The notes below the pieces were generated by a model that was given only the letters and a program-made list of their open reading frames with translations, was not told where the DNA came from and did no database searches. Below are positions 32,397 to 40,829 of a DNA stretch of 64,000 nt, in pieces. Origin of the DNA: Bradyrhizobium centrolobii (lineage in GTDB: Bacteria > Pseudomonadota > Alphaproteobacteria > Rhizobiales > Xanthobacteraceae); contig NZ_LUUB01000054.1 of assembly GCF_001641635.1 (NCBI RefSeq), positions 226,227 to 290,226 on the forward strand, read 5' to 3'. How positions within the stretch are numbered: position 1 is the stretch's first letter; the number at the start of each line of letters is the position of its first letter. A program made the translations under genes and the position numbers.

Positions 32397-33300
32397 TCAC
32401 TCCCTCCGACGTGATGGGCTTGTTATTGTTTTGCACTGCCATCGCGATCGGTTTACGCGCGAGACGGTTGTTGAACACATCGCCTTCCGCGCCTCCGAGC
32501 AGGCTGGCCAGCGAGCGGCCGAGCTCGACCATCAGCGGCGCGACTTCCGCATGTAGCCGCTGCTCGTCATACATCGCGGACAGAAGGCCGATCGTGATGA
32601 CCACAAAGGTCTGGTATTGCGGCGACCAGATCGGCACCGCGAGGCCGTTGATGTGCGGACTCCACAGGCCGCAGGCCACGACATAGCCGCGCTCGCGCAG
32701 CGACTGCCGGTTGGCCTCGATGCGGGGTTTTAGAATTCTCGCAGCCTCGGGCGCTTCCTTTTCCATTTCCGCGATCAAGGCATCGCCGACCTCCGGCGCC
32801 AGCGCCGCGGTGTAGGCCGCTCCCGCGGCGGTCGACGCCATCGAGATACGGCTGCCGGTGCCCTCGTGCAGGCCGAGCGCGGTCGCCGAGCGCGCGAACT
32901 GCAGATAGACGAGATGGAAACGATCGGGGACGACGAAGCCGACCGTGCCCGGCAGTTGCTCGGCGACTTCCTGGAGCCGCTGCCGAATCATGCTGCGCAA
33001 CTGCGCGCCCTTCATCATCGAGGCGCTCATCGCCACGGCGCTAGGCCCGATGCGATATTTCTGGTCGCGCGGCAGATAGACGAGCTGCCCCATCCGCGTG
33101 AGCGTGTGCGTGAGCCGCGACACCGTCGAGCGCGGCAGACCGCAGCGATTTGAGATCTCGAGATTGCCGAGCCGGGCCTCGTGGCCCTCGAAGCATCGCA
33201 ACACGTCGAACGCGCGCGAGACCACCTGGATGACATCACCTTCGCCGGCATCGCCGGCGAGCATTCCTTGCCTACTCAACCGCTCCGAACGTCGTCCCAT
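32326..33300 (-). CDS. IclR-family transcriptional regulator
   Basis: The 324-residue protein has an N-terminal winged helix (VIQVVSRAFDVLRCFEGHEA, then CGLPRSTVSRLTHTL, and YLPRDQKYRIG) and a C-terminal IclR effector domain (RLQEVAEQLPGTVGFVV, RISMASTAAGAAYTAAL, GLAVPIWSPQYQTF). The last 25 residues beyond the domain are Arg/Ala-rich and are encoded in the overlap with the carboxylase gene. AGGAAAC precedes the ATG. It is upstream of the carboxylase and divergent from the biotin carrier and TAXI-TRAP operon, so it is a good candidate regulator of both sides. Confidence 0.88.
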   Translation of the reverse strand: MGRRSERLSRQGMLAGDAGEGDVIQVVSRAFDVLRCFEGHEARLGNLEISNRCGLPRSTVSRLTHTLTRMGQLVYLPRDQKYRIGPSAVAMSASMMKGAQLRSMIRQRLQEVAEQLPGTVGFVVPDRFHLVYLQFARSATALGLHEGTGSRISMASTAAGAAYTAALAPEVGDALIAEMEKEAPEAARILKPRIEANRQSLRERGYVVACGLWSPHINGLAVPIWSPQYQTFVVITIGLLSAMYDEQRLHAEVAPLMVELGRSLASLLGGAEGDVFNNRLARKPIAMAVQNNNKPITSEGVNELEAGTRRARPARSLRAGDGRR

Positions 33301-33397
33301 GTTTCCTACCGTTATTGTTCCGCTCTGCGGAATTAAATTCCGCTTGCAGACGAAGCTACCTCAGGCATTTTGCGACGACAACAAAAAGGCGATTGGC

Positions 33398-33619
33398 ATG
33401 CCAGATATTCGAATTGTCACGGAGGTCGCGGGACGCGTCTGCGCAATTCCCGTGCAGGTTGGAGGAAGCGTTGCGGATGGCGATGACGTTGCAATCGTCG
33501 AAGCGATGAAAATGGAGATACCGGTGCCCTCGCCCGCGGCCGGCACGATCAAATCGCTTCTCGTGAAACTCGATGACGTCGTCGCCGAGGGCCAGGCCAT
33601 CGCGATCGTCGCGAGCTAA
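33398..33619 (+). CDS. free-standing biotin/lipoyl attachment protein (BCCP-like)
   Basis: The 73-residue product is a single biotinyl domain: IVTEVAGRVCAIPVQVGGSV, the biotinylation site VEAMKMEIP with the modified lysine, and GTIKSLLVKLDDVVAEGQAI. The length is that of the isolated domain of multi-subunit acyl-CoA carboxylases. It lies divergent from the IclR and carboxyltransferase genes and probably serves that enzyme. A longer in-frame start upstream overlaps the IclR gene and is not supported. Confidence 0.85.
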   Translation: MPDIRIVTEVAGRVCAIPVQVGGSVADGDDVAIVEAMKMEIPVPSPAAGTIKSLLVKLDDVVAEGQAIAIVAS

Positions 33620-33766
33620 AGCGCGCATCGTCCGTAGCGTCCGCGACAATCTGTCAGCCCGACTCTTCGATCCGAGGTACGGCGTTGCCATCGCGGATTC
33701 CCGATGACATGATCCGATCCAAGCAAAAGAAGTCTTCGTGGCAAGCGAAGATAATTGGAGGGAAAC

Positions 33767-34930
33767 ATGTTTCGTGGGCTGCTCATGCTCGCGCCTGCCT
33801 TGGTTGCGGGCTTTTCTTTTGCGTCTACACGCTATGCGTTCGCCGAAGACATCAAGCTGCCGCCGACTCTGACCTTCACGGCCTATGACACGGGAACCGC
33901 CGGCTTCAACATTGCGGTCGGCGTCGGCAAGATGATGAAGGACAAATACGGCACCGACGTGCGCGTGCTGCCGGCCGGCAACGACGTCGCGCGCCTCGCG
34001 CCGCTGCGCGCCAAGCGCGCGGCCTCGGCGGCGATGGGATCGGGCACCTATTTCGCGCAGGAAGGCGTGTTCGAATTCGGCAGCAAGGAATGGGGCCCGC
34101 AGCCGCTTCGACTGATGCTTTCCACCGTCGACTGCAATTGCGGCTCGCTTGGCGTCGCGGCGGACGCCGGCGTGAAGGAGCTGAAAGATCTGAAGGGCAA
34201 GCGCGTCGGCTTCGTCGTGGGCTCGCCCGCACTGAACCAGAATTCGCTCGCGGTGCTCGCCTTCGCTGGCCTGACGCAGAAGGACGTCAAGGTCGTCGAG
34301 TTCGCAAGCTACGGCGCGATGTGGAAGGGTCTGATCAACAACGACACCGATGCCGCCTTCGGCACCACCATCACCGGCCCCGCCAAGGAAGCCGAGACCT
34401 CGCCGCGCGGCCTAGTCTGGCCGCCGCTGCCCGCCGGCGACAAGGAAGGCTGGGCGCGGATGCAGAAGGTCGGCTCGTTCTTCTTCCCGCAGCTTGCCAC
34501 CTGCGGCGCCGGCATCTCGCCGGACAAGCCGATCGAGCTCGGCAACTACCCCTACCCGATCTTCGTCGCCTACGCCTCGCAACCGGCCGACCAGATCTAT
34601 GCGATCACCAAGGCGATGATCGTGAACTACGACGCCTATAAGGACTCCGCGCCGGGCGCCGGCGGCCTCGCCGCCGAACGGCAGACCAAGAACTGGGTGG
34701 TGCCGGTGCATCCCGGCGCGGTGAAAGCTTTGAAGGAAGCCGGGCAATGGACCGACGCGCAGGAGGCCCACAACACCAAGCTGTTCAAGCGCCAGGAGGT
34801 GCTCGCGGCCGCCTGGGCTGATTACGGCAAGTCCAATCCGCCAGCGGACGACAAGGCATTCCTCGACGGCTGGATGAAGGCACGCGCGGCCGCACTCGCC
34901 AAGGCCGACATGCCGAACGGGTTTGACTGA
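33767..34930 (+). CDS. TAXI-type TRAP transporter solute-binding protein
   Basis: The 387-residue protein has a Sec signal peptide of about 25 residues ending with AFAE, and TAXI-family features: TFTAYDTGTAGFNIAVGVGK, VRVLPAGNDVARLAPLRAK, GTYFAQEGVFEFGSKEWG, CGSLGVAADAGVKELKDLKG and KRVGFVVGSPALNQNS. TTGGAGGGAAAC precedes the ATG at 33767. Members deliver organic acids or glutamate/glutamine to the TRAP permease, and the next gene is the fused permease. The co-transcribed glutaminase makes glutamine or glutamate a reasonable guess for the ligand. Confidence 0.92.
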   Translation: MFRGLLMLAPALVAGFSFASTRYAFAEDIKLPPTLTFTAYDTGTAGFNIAVGVGKMMKDKYGTDVRVLPAGNDVARLAPLRAKRAASAAMGSGTYFAQEGVFEFGSKEWGPQPLRLMLSTVDCNCGSLGVAADAGVKELKDLKGKRVGFVVGSPALNQNSLAVLAFAGLTQKDVKVVEFASYGAMWKGLINNDTDAAFGTTITGPAKEAETSPRGLVWPPLPAGDKEGWARMQKVGSFFFPQLATCGAGISPDKPIELGNYPYPIFVAYASQPADQIYAITKAMIVNYDAYKDSAPGAGGLAAERQTKNWVVPVHPGAVKALKEAGQWTDAQEAHNTKLFKRQEVLAAAWADYGKSNPPADDKAFLDGWMKARAAALAKADMPNGFD

Positions 34931-34971
34931 GAGCCGATAGCCTGCCGCAACCAAGTTTGGGGAGACCGTCG

Positions 34972-37170
34972 ATGTCCGAAAGCGCGGCGGCGCCGGCGAA
35001 GAAGGTCGAGTTCGAGGATCCGCATCTCGGCGCCGCAGCCGACCTGCAGGAAGCCGAGGTCACGCGCGTCCGCACGCTGAAGGGCGCGTGGCGCCGGGTG
35101 CTGATGGTCGCCACGGCGGCGACCATCCTGCTTTGCGTCAACCAGCAGTTCTCGCTGCGGTTCTTCATCGACTACACGCAGCTCAACACCGAATATTTCT
35201 ACCTGCTGATCGCGTTGATGCTGCCGTTCACGTTCCTGATCTTCCCGGGATCGGAGACGGCGCCGCTCGACCGCATTCCCTGGTACGACCTCCTGCTGTT
35301 CGCGCTGACCTTCGGCTCGGCGATTTGGCTGATGCTCAACATCCGGAAAGCTGCGCAATTCGGCTGGGAATTCGACGGCGCGCCGACCAACGTCATCGCC
35401 GCCGGGCTCGTGATGTGGTTCGTGCTGATGGAGGCGCTGCGCCGCACCGGCGGCTGGAGCCTCTTGCTCAGCGTACTGCCCTTCACCTTCTATCCGATGT
35501 TTGCGGACGCCACCTGGCTCGGCCCGTTCCGCGGCACGCAATCGACGCTGCAGCAGACCACCTCCTATCACATGCTCTCGGGTGAAAGCCTGCTCGGCAT
35601 TCCGATCCAGGCCTTTGCAGACACCGTGATCGGCTTTTTGGTGTTCGGCACCGCGCTGATGATGACCGGCGCCGGGAAATTCTTCATCAACATCGCCTTC
35701 GCGATGTGCGGCACGTTCCGGGGCGGCGCCGCAAAAGTCTGCGTGTTCGCCTCCGGCCTGCTCGGCACCGTCGGCGGCAGCATCGTCTCCAACGTGCTGA
35801 CCGCCGGCACGATGACGATCCCCGCCATGAAGAAGACGGGCTTCACGCCGTCCTATTCCGGCGCGATCGAGGCGTGCGCCTCGACGGGCGCCGTGCTGGC
35901 GCCGCCCGTGCTCGGTGCCACCGCCTTCGTCATGGCGCAGTTCATGAACACGGGTTATGCCGACGTCGCACTCGCCGCAACCATTCCCTCGGTGCTCTAT
36001 TATGTCGGCCTGTTCGCGCAGGTCGATGCCTATGCAGCCCGCCACAAGCTGAAAGGCCTTCCGCGCGCCGAGCTGCCGCGCTTCTGGGACGCCTTCAAGG
36101 ACGGCTGGTACTATCTGTTCGTGATCGTCGTGCTCGTTGTGATGCTGCTCTACTTCAAGCGGGAGAGCCACGCGCCGTTCTATGCCTCCGTGCTGCTGGT
36201 GATCCTGCACCAATGGTCGGGACCGGCGCCCTGGAAGCTCGGCAACACGCTCGTGCTCGCGGTCTCGATCGCGGCAACAGTGGCGATGTTCTGGTTCGGC
36301 GTGCTCAATACCGCGCTCTGGGGCATGTGCCTGCTTGCAGCCCTCAACGAATTCTTTCCCGGCAAGAACTGGGGCGGCGCGCGCTGGCTGCAATTCCTCG
36401 AATTGAACGGCAAGACCTTCGTCGAGCTGATCGCGATCCTCGCCGGCTGCGGCCTGTTGATCGGCGCGTTCTCGCTGACCGGCGTGATCTCGAGCCTCGC
36501 CAACGATCTGCTCAGCATCGCCGGCGGCGACGCCTTCCTGCTGCTCATCATGTGCGCCGTAACCAGCCTGATCCTCGGGCTCGGGCTGACCACGACGTCC
36601 TGCTACATCTTCCTGGCCATCCTGGTGGCGCCGGCGCTGGAGAAGCTCGGGCTCAACAAGATGGCGGTGCACATGTTCATCTTCTACTGGGGCATGCTGT
36701 CCTCGATCACGCCGCCGGTCGCGATCGCCTCCTTCGCCGCGGCCGGCATCGCCGGCGCGCCCGCGATGAAGACCGGATGGGAAAGCATGTGGGTCGGCAG
36801 CATCATCTACTTCATCCCGTTCTTCTTCGTGCTCAATCCGGCGCTGCTGCTCCAGGGCAGCAATCCCTATCTCGAGGCTCTCGGGCTCACCGGGCTTGCC
36901 TGCTTCGGCATCGTCTTCATCTGCGGCGGCATCCAGGGCTACCAGGCCTTCGTCGGCGATCTCCGCAGCGCGGGCGTGCTCGAGTGGCCGATCCGTGTCC
37001 TGCTGGTGATCGGCGGCTTCGTGGTCGCCACCCCGGGCGGCGGGATCATGCCGTTGTCGCAGATGCAGATCACGCTGCTGGGGCTCGCCATCCTGGCGCC
37101 GACGGTATTGCTCGCGCGTCTGCTGGTCCGGCGGCAGGCCATGGTGCCGGACGGGTTGCGCGTGCCCTGA
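34972..37170 (+). CDS. TRAP transporter fused permease (4TM-12TM, TAXI class)
   Basis: The 732-residue protein joins the small (DctQ-like, about four helices) and large (DctM-like, about twelve helices) TRAP subunits. Signatures of the large part are SGLLGTVGGSIVSNVLTAG with KKTGFTPSYSGAIEACASTG, and LILGLGLTTTSCYIFLAIL with SSITPPVAIASFAAAGIAGA. GGGGAG precedes the ATG at 34972; an in-frame start five codons earlier is weaker. It follows the solute-binding protein by 41 bases and precedes the glutaminase by 22. It would use the sodium or proton gradient to drive high-affinity uptake of an acidic solute. Confidence 0.92.
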   Translation: MSESAAAPAKKVEFEDPHLGAAADLQEAEVTRVRTLKGAWRRVLMVATAATILLCVNQQFSLRFFIDYTQLNTEYFYLLIALMLPFTFLIFPGSETAPLDRIPWYDLLLFALTFGSAIWLMLNIRKAAQFGWEFDGAPTNVIAAGLVMWFVLMEALRRTGGWSLLLSVLPFTFYPMFADATWLGPFRGTQSTLQQTTSYHMLSGESLLGIPIQAFADTVIGFLVFGTALMMTGAGKFFINIAFAMCGTFRGGAAKVCVFASGLLGTVGGSIVSNVLTAGTMTIPAMKKTGFTPSYSGAIEACASTGAVLAPPVLGATAFVMAQFMNTGYADVALAATIPSVLYYVGLFAQVDAYAARHKLKGLPRAELPRFWDAFKDGWYYLFVIVVLVVMLLYFKRESHAPFYASVLLVILHQWSGPAPWKLGNTLVLAVSIAATVAMFWFGVLNTALWGMCLLAALNEFFPGKNWGGARWLQFLELNGKTFVELIAILAGCGLLIGAFSLTGVISSLANDLLSIAGGDAFLLLIMCAVTSLILGLGLTTTSCYIFLAILVAPALEKLGLNKMAVHMFIFYWGMLSSITPPVAIASFAAAGIAGAPAMKTGWESMWVGSIIYFIPFFFVLNPALLLQGSNPYLEALGLTGLACFGIVFICGGIQGYQAFVGDLRSAGVLEWPIRVLLVIGGFVVATPGGGIMPLSQMQITLLGLAILAPTVLLARLLVRRQAMVPDGLRVP

Positions 37171-37192
37171 TTGCGTTGCACAAAGAGAGGCG

Positions 37193-39040
37193 ATGAAACC
37201 GCAATCGCCTCTCGCCTCCGCCTGGACCCGCTCGAAACCGCCCTTGCTGCGGTTTCTGGACAATTGCCTCAGCGAATTCTCCGCCGAGACCTCCGGCGGT
37301 GTAGCCGACTACATTCCCGAGCTCGGCAAGGCCGATCCTGCCTATTTCGGCATCAGCCTCGCGACGCTGGACGGCCATGTCTATGAAGTCGGCGACAGCC
37401 GGGTGCCCTTCACCATCCAGTCGATGTCAAAGCCGTTCGTGTTCGCGCTGGCGCTGGACCTTCTGGGCGCGGCACGGGTCGAAAGCACGATCGGCGTCGA
37501 GCCCTCGGGCGATCCCTTCAACTCGATCCGGCTCAATGCCGAAAACCATCCGTTCAACCCAATGGTCAATGCCGGCGCGATCGCCTGCACCGGCCTGATC
37601 CATGAGAGCAAGGGCGTTGAGGCCTTCGAGCAGATCCGCCAGGCGCTCGGCCGCTTCGCGGGACGCGATCTCGACGTCGACGAGGCCGTCTACACTTCCG
37701 AAAGCCAGACCGGCGACCGCAACCGCGCCATCGCCTACCTCCTGAAAACCAATGCGGTGATCGCGGACAACGTCGCAGCCGTGCTCGACGTCTATTTCCG
37801 GCAATGCGCCGTGTTGGTGACGGCGCGCGACATCGCAGTGATGGCGGCAACGCTCGCCAACCGCGGCGTCAATCCGGTCACGGGCGAGCAGGTGATGACG
37901 CCTTACGCGATCGCGCGGACGCTGTCGGTGATGACGTCCTCGGGCATGTACGACTATGCCGGCGAATGGATCTACCGGATCGGCATCCCCGCCAAGAGCG
38001 GCGTCGGCGGCGGCATCCTCGCAGCCCTCCCCGCCCGCCTCGGGCTCGGCAGCTATTCGCCGAGGCTCGACAAGCATGGCAACAGCGTGCGCGGCATCAA
38101 GGTCTGCGAGGCGCTGTCCTCGCATTATGACCTGCACATGCTCAACCGCAGCGACGACGCGCGCAACGCTGTTATCGCCGACTACGACATCGGCAAGAGC
38201 CCGTCGCGCCGCGTGCGCCGCCCGCAGGAACGTGAGATCCTGGCCGCCCATGAGCAGGAGGTGCGGGTCATCGAGCTGGTCGGAACGCTGTCGCTATCCG
38301 CCGTCGACTATGTCTCGCGGCGCCTCGCCGGGCGGCCACGGCCGCAAATCGTCGTGTTCGACCTGCACCGAGTCACCGCCACGACGCGTGCCGGTGCGCG
38401 GCTGATCGCGGAAGCCTTCGAAGAGCTGGCCGCGCTGAATGTCACGGTGGTCCTGTCCGGCGTCAGGCGCGCCTCGAAAGAATGGAACAGCTTGCGGGAA
38501 TGGACCGCCGAGTTGAAGAACGTTCGCGATTTCTACCTGCTCGACACCGCGATCGAATGGGCGGAAGACCAGATCGTCTATCGCTATGGCGGCTCGATCG
38601 ACTTCCACGAGACCACCGAGCTTGCCGAACAGCCGCTGCTTGCGGGCCTGAGCGACGAGGAGCTGACGGACCTGGCTTCGCTCTGCACGGTCCGGACCTA
38701 TCAGTCGGGAGCACGGATCCTTACCACCGGCGATCCCGCCGACGCCCTGTTCTTCCTGCGCAGCGGCGCCGTCCACGTGACGCTGCGCGACGGCGTGCGG
38801 CTTGCGACGCTGACTGCCGGCATGGCGTTCGGCGAGATGGCGCTGCTGGAGCCGACCCGCTCCGCCGACGTGTTCGCCGACATGGCCGCGACCGCGTTCG
38901 AGGTGCCCCTGAAGGATTTTGAACGTTTCCGCAAGCAGCACCCGCGCGCCGGCGAACGCATCATGCGCAACCTGGCGCAGCTGCTCGCCGACCGCCTGAT
39001 CGTGGCCAACGCCAAGGTGGATATCCTGACCTCGACGTGA
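37193..39040 (+). CDS. glsA: glutaminase with C-terminal STAS and cyclic-nucleotide-binding domains
   Basis: Residues 1-310 are a serine-dependent beta-lactamase-like glutaminase: PFTIQSMSKPFVFALAL with the Ser-x-x-Lys nucleophile, NPMVNAGAIAC, SETGDRNRAI-like residues in ESQTGDRNRAIAY, and SGVGGGILAALPARLG. A STAS domain follows at about 345-440 (VIELVGTLSLSAVDYVSRRL, VFDLHRVTATTRAGARLI), and a cNMP-binding domain at about 475-590 (RILTTGDPADALFFLRSGAV, TLTAGMAFGEMALLEPTRSA). The enzyme hydrolyses glutamine to glutamate and ammonia; the extra domains suggest control by a cyclic nucleotide and by protein contact. It is 22 bases after the TRAP permease and likely co-transcribed. Confidence 0.92.
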   Translation: MKPQSPLASAWTRSKPPLLRFLDNCLSEFSAETSGGVADYIPELGKADPAYFGISLATLDGHVYEVGDSRVPFTIQSMSKPFVFALALDLLGAARVESTIGVEPSGDPFNSIRLNAENHPFNPMVNAGAIACTGLIHESKGVEAFEQIRQALGRFAGRDLDVDEAVYTSESQTGDRNRAIAYLLKTNAVIADNVAAVLDVYFRQCAVLVTARDIAVMAATLANRGVNPVTGEQVMTPYAIARTLSVMTSSGMYDYAGEWIYRIGIPAKSGVGGGILAALPARLGLGSYSPRLDKHGNSVRGIKVCEALSSHYDLHMLNRSDDARNAVIADYDIGKSPSRRVRRPQEREILAAHEQEVRVIELVGTLSLSAVDYVSRRLAGRPRPQIVVFDLHRVTATTRAGARLIAEAFEELAALNVTVVLSGVRRASKEWNSLREWTAELKNVRDFYLLDTAIEWAEDQIVYRYGGSIDFHETTELAEQPLLAGLSDEELTDLASLCTVRTYQSGARILTTGDPADALFFLRSGAVHVTLRDGVRLATLTAGMAFGEMALLEPTRSADVFADMAATAFEVPLKDFERFRKQHPRAGERIMRNLAQLLADRLIVANAKVDILTST

Positions 39041-39050
39041 GGCCGTCCGG

Positions 39051-39075
39051 CACCTCTCCCCGGCGGGGAGAGGTG
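39051..39075. terminator. GC-rich hairpin after the glutaminase gene
   Basis: CACCTCTCCCC and GGGGAGAGGTG form an 11-base stem with a three-base loop, beginning ten bases after the glutaminase stop. There is no T-run on either strand. This sequence also resembles a short palindrome common in Bradyrhizobium intergenic regions, so it may be a repeat element acting as a transcript end. It also lies downstream of the convergent MazG-like gene. Confidence 0.5.
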
Positions 39076-39102
39076 ATCCTCAGCTCGCATCGATCAGACG
39101 GA

Positions 39103-39411
39103 TCAACGGCTCGCGGCCTCACTCAGCCGTCGGTTGATCCTGCCGGCGCTAGCCTTGAGCAATTCGGATGGCTTCTGGCCGGTCGCCGCGCACAGGCTGG
39201 CCCAGTAGTAGATGACATCGCCGAGCTCATCAACGAGACCCGCCTGATCGAGCCATCCATCGCGCAACAGCTTCTTGATGTGATCGGCGACTTCGCCGGC
39301 CTCGGCGGTGAGGCCAAGGCCGAGATAGGACAGCCGCTCGTTCGACGGATGCTCCTCGACTTTCGCAATCGTTGCGGCCCAGGCCGCATATTCATCGATC
39401 GTCATCGGCAT
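39103..39411 (-). CDS. MazG-like nucleotide pyrophosphohydrolase
   Basis: The 102-residue protein has the all-alpha MazG fold. The metal-binding acidic residues lie in TAEAGEVADHIKKLL and VDELGDVIYYWASL, the ExxE and ExxD pairs of the family. It probably hydrolyses a nucleoside triphosphate to its monophosphate as a housecleaning activity. ATG at 39411 or 39405 are both possible. It lies 23 bases after the upstream gene on the same strand and so could be co-transcribed with it. Confidence 0.8.
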   Translation of the reverse strand: MPMTIDEYAAWAATIAKVEEHPSNERLSYLGLGLTAEAGEVADHIKKLLRDGWLDQAGLVDELGDVIYYWASLCAATGQKPSELLKASAGRINRRLSEAASR

Positions 39412-39434
39412 CCCCTGTCAGGTGTGCTCCGCGC

Positions 39435-39962
39435 TCAGCCCACCACTTCCGTGACAGGCTGGAGGTCGATCTCGAACGTCTCGAGGAATTTCGAGGTCAT
39501 GATGTAGAAGCCGACCGAGAGCTGCAGCTCGACCAGCGCCGCCGGCGTCAGCCTTGGGGCGATCGCCTTGAACGTTGCATCCGTCGGCTTTTTCAGCCTG
39601 ACGATCTCGTCGGTGAAGGCGAGCGCGGCGCGCTGGGTCTCGTCGAAACAAGTCGCGGCCTGCCAGTTCGCGAGCGCCTCGTTCTGCTCGTCGGTGACGC
39701 CGACGTTCTTGCCGATGCGCTTGTGGGCCACGATCTCATACGGCGCCTCGCACAGAATCCCGGTGCGCGTGATCGCGAGTTCGCGCACGATCGGATCGAG
39801 CTCGCCCTTGTGCCGGATGGCGCCGCCGAGCCGGCAGTACTGTTCGAAATAGCTGGGCGAATGCGCCATCATGCGGAAGATGTTGGCGTGGCGGTTCTTG
39901 TCGAGGATCTCGCGGGTGCGGTCGGACGCCTTGGACGGATCGCTGTAGTGGATGCGGGCCAT
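39435..39962 (-). CDS. carboxymuconolactone decarboxylase/AhpD-like protein
   Basis: The 175-residue all-helical protein matches the CMD/AhpD family: IFRMMAHSPSYFEQYCRLGG, ELDPIVRELAITRTGILC, YEIVAHKRIGKNVG. The redox Cys-x-x-Cys of AhpD is not present (C-EAPYE-IVAH keeps only the first Cys and the His), so it is closer to the CMD branch without peroxidase function. Its substrate is not known. The family is often found beside aromatic and acyl-CoA catabolism, as here. Confidence 0.8.
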   Translation of the reverse strand: MARIHYSDPSKASDRTREILDKNRHANIFRMMAHSPSYFEQYCRLGGAIRHKGELDPIVRELAITRTGILCEAPYEIVAHKRIGKNVGVTDEQNEALANWQAATCFDETQRAALAFTDEIVRLKKPTDATFKAIAPRLTPAALVELQLSVGFYIMTSKFLETFEIDLQPVTEVVG

Positions 39963-40261
39963 GATTTTCCTGAAGATTTTGCCCGCAGAATCTCCTTTAG
40001 GATTTTCCTTGGGCTTTCGATGTTTTTTATCGTTGTCGGCGAAAGTCCCCGGAAATTCTATTCTTGCGACGACGCAGGAGCAACATCATCGAGTCAAATT
40101 GCCGCCGCATTGCTGATCGACCTTGGCACACTCGATATTCGCCGCGTGGGGACAAATCGCGGCGAATACTCGAAGTGGGGTGTTCCGAGTAAAAAAACAG
40201 GACCGTCGGTTGCGTAGCGCGCGCCACGATGAGTCACGCCCAAGTCTAGGGAGAAAACGGC

Positions 40262-40363
40262 ATGAAGGAAGCCACCAGGAGGGCGGCCTCGGGAGCGCTC
40301 GCGCATATGCTGGCGGTGACGGCGATGCTCGTCATCGCCAGCATATTGTTCTACGGGCGTTAG
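40262..40363 (+). CDS. 33-residue membrane peptide
   Basis: GGGAGAAAAC lies just upstream of an ATG that starts a 33-codon frame. The product is MKEATRRAASGALAHMLAV, then TAMLVIASILFYGR: a basic start, a single membrane helix and a short polar end. The strong ribosome site and clean membrane span support a real small protein. Function unknown. A REP-like element follows 12 bases after the stop. Confidence 0.55.
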   Translation: MKEATRRAASGALAHMLAVTAMLVIASILFYGR

Positions 40364-40375
40364 TAGAGTGTTTTC

Positions 40376-40455
40376 GTCATTCAGGGGTGGCTCTCGCACA
40401 AGCCAGACCCAGAATCCCGTTCCAGGTTCGGTCCGTTGGACCGCCCCCGAATGAC
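40376..40455. repeat. REP-like palindromic element, copy A
   Basis: GTCATTC at the left end and GAATGAC at the right end are inverted repeats, with GGGG/CCCC tracts inside and an internal GGTTCGGTCC-GGACC stretch. It resembles the better-kept copy at 41980-42060. Both lie in gaps between genes. Confidence 0.6.
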
Positions 40456-40463
40456 GAATCCTA

Positions 40464-40829
40464 CTACGCCTTCTTGGTGAAGAACGGCACGAGCTTGCCG
40501 GCAAAGGACTTAAAGCTCGCATCCACCTCGTCGCCGATGACAAGACCAGCCTCGCCATGCGCCATCATGCGGAAACCCTCGGCGCAATCGACCAGCAGGA
40601 TGTTGTAGGGCACGTGTGCGCGCGTCTCGGGCGTGGCGGCGCGGCAGACCAGCGAGGTCGCATAGACCCTGCCCTTGCCGCTCGCGCGCTGCTGGCGCGG
40701 ATCGGCTGCTCCGCAGGCCGCGCAGAAGGCGCGATGGAAATACTGCACCGCCCCGCATGAGCCGCAGCACTGATACGTGATGGCCTCTTCGCCCCTGGTC
40801 CAGTCGCCGATTCGCTCGTTGCCGCTCAT
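40464..40829 (-). CDS. DUF35 Zn-ribbon/OB-fold acyl-CoA-associated protein
   Basis: The 121-residue protein has an N-terminal zinc ribbon (two Cys pairs in YQCCGSCGAVQY and FCAACGAADP) and a C-terminal OB fold (GRVYATSLVC, PYNILLVDCAEGFRMMAHG, IGDEVDAS). DUF35 proteins associate with thiolase-like partners, as in actinobacterial steroid side-chain cleavage where Ltp2 and ChsH2 form an aldolase. The start codon overlaps the stop of the thiolase-like gene (ATGA), so the pair should be translated together. Confidence 0.88.
   Translation of the reverse strand: MSGNERIGDWTRGEEAITYQCCGSCGAVQYFHRAFCAACGAADPRQQRASGKGRVYATSLVCRAATPETRAHVPYNILLVDCAEGFRMMAHGEAGLVIGDEVDASFKSFAGKLVPFFTKKA

Noticed and set aside
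34822..37263. A very long open frame on the minus strand opposite the TRAP permease and solute-binding protein genes
   Set aside because: It is a shadow of the high-GC third-position bias of the real plus-strand genes. Its product is a charged, low-complexity His/Glu/Arg/Asp-rich string without a recognised domain, while the plus-strand frames show clear TRAP motifs.
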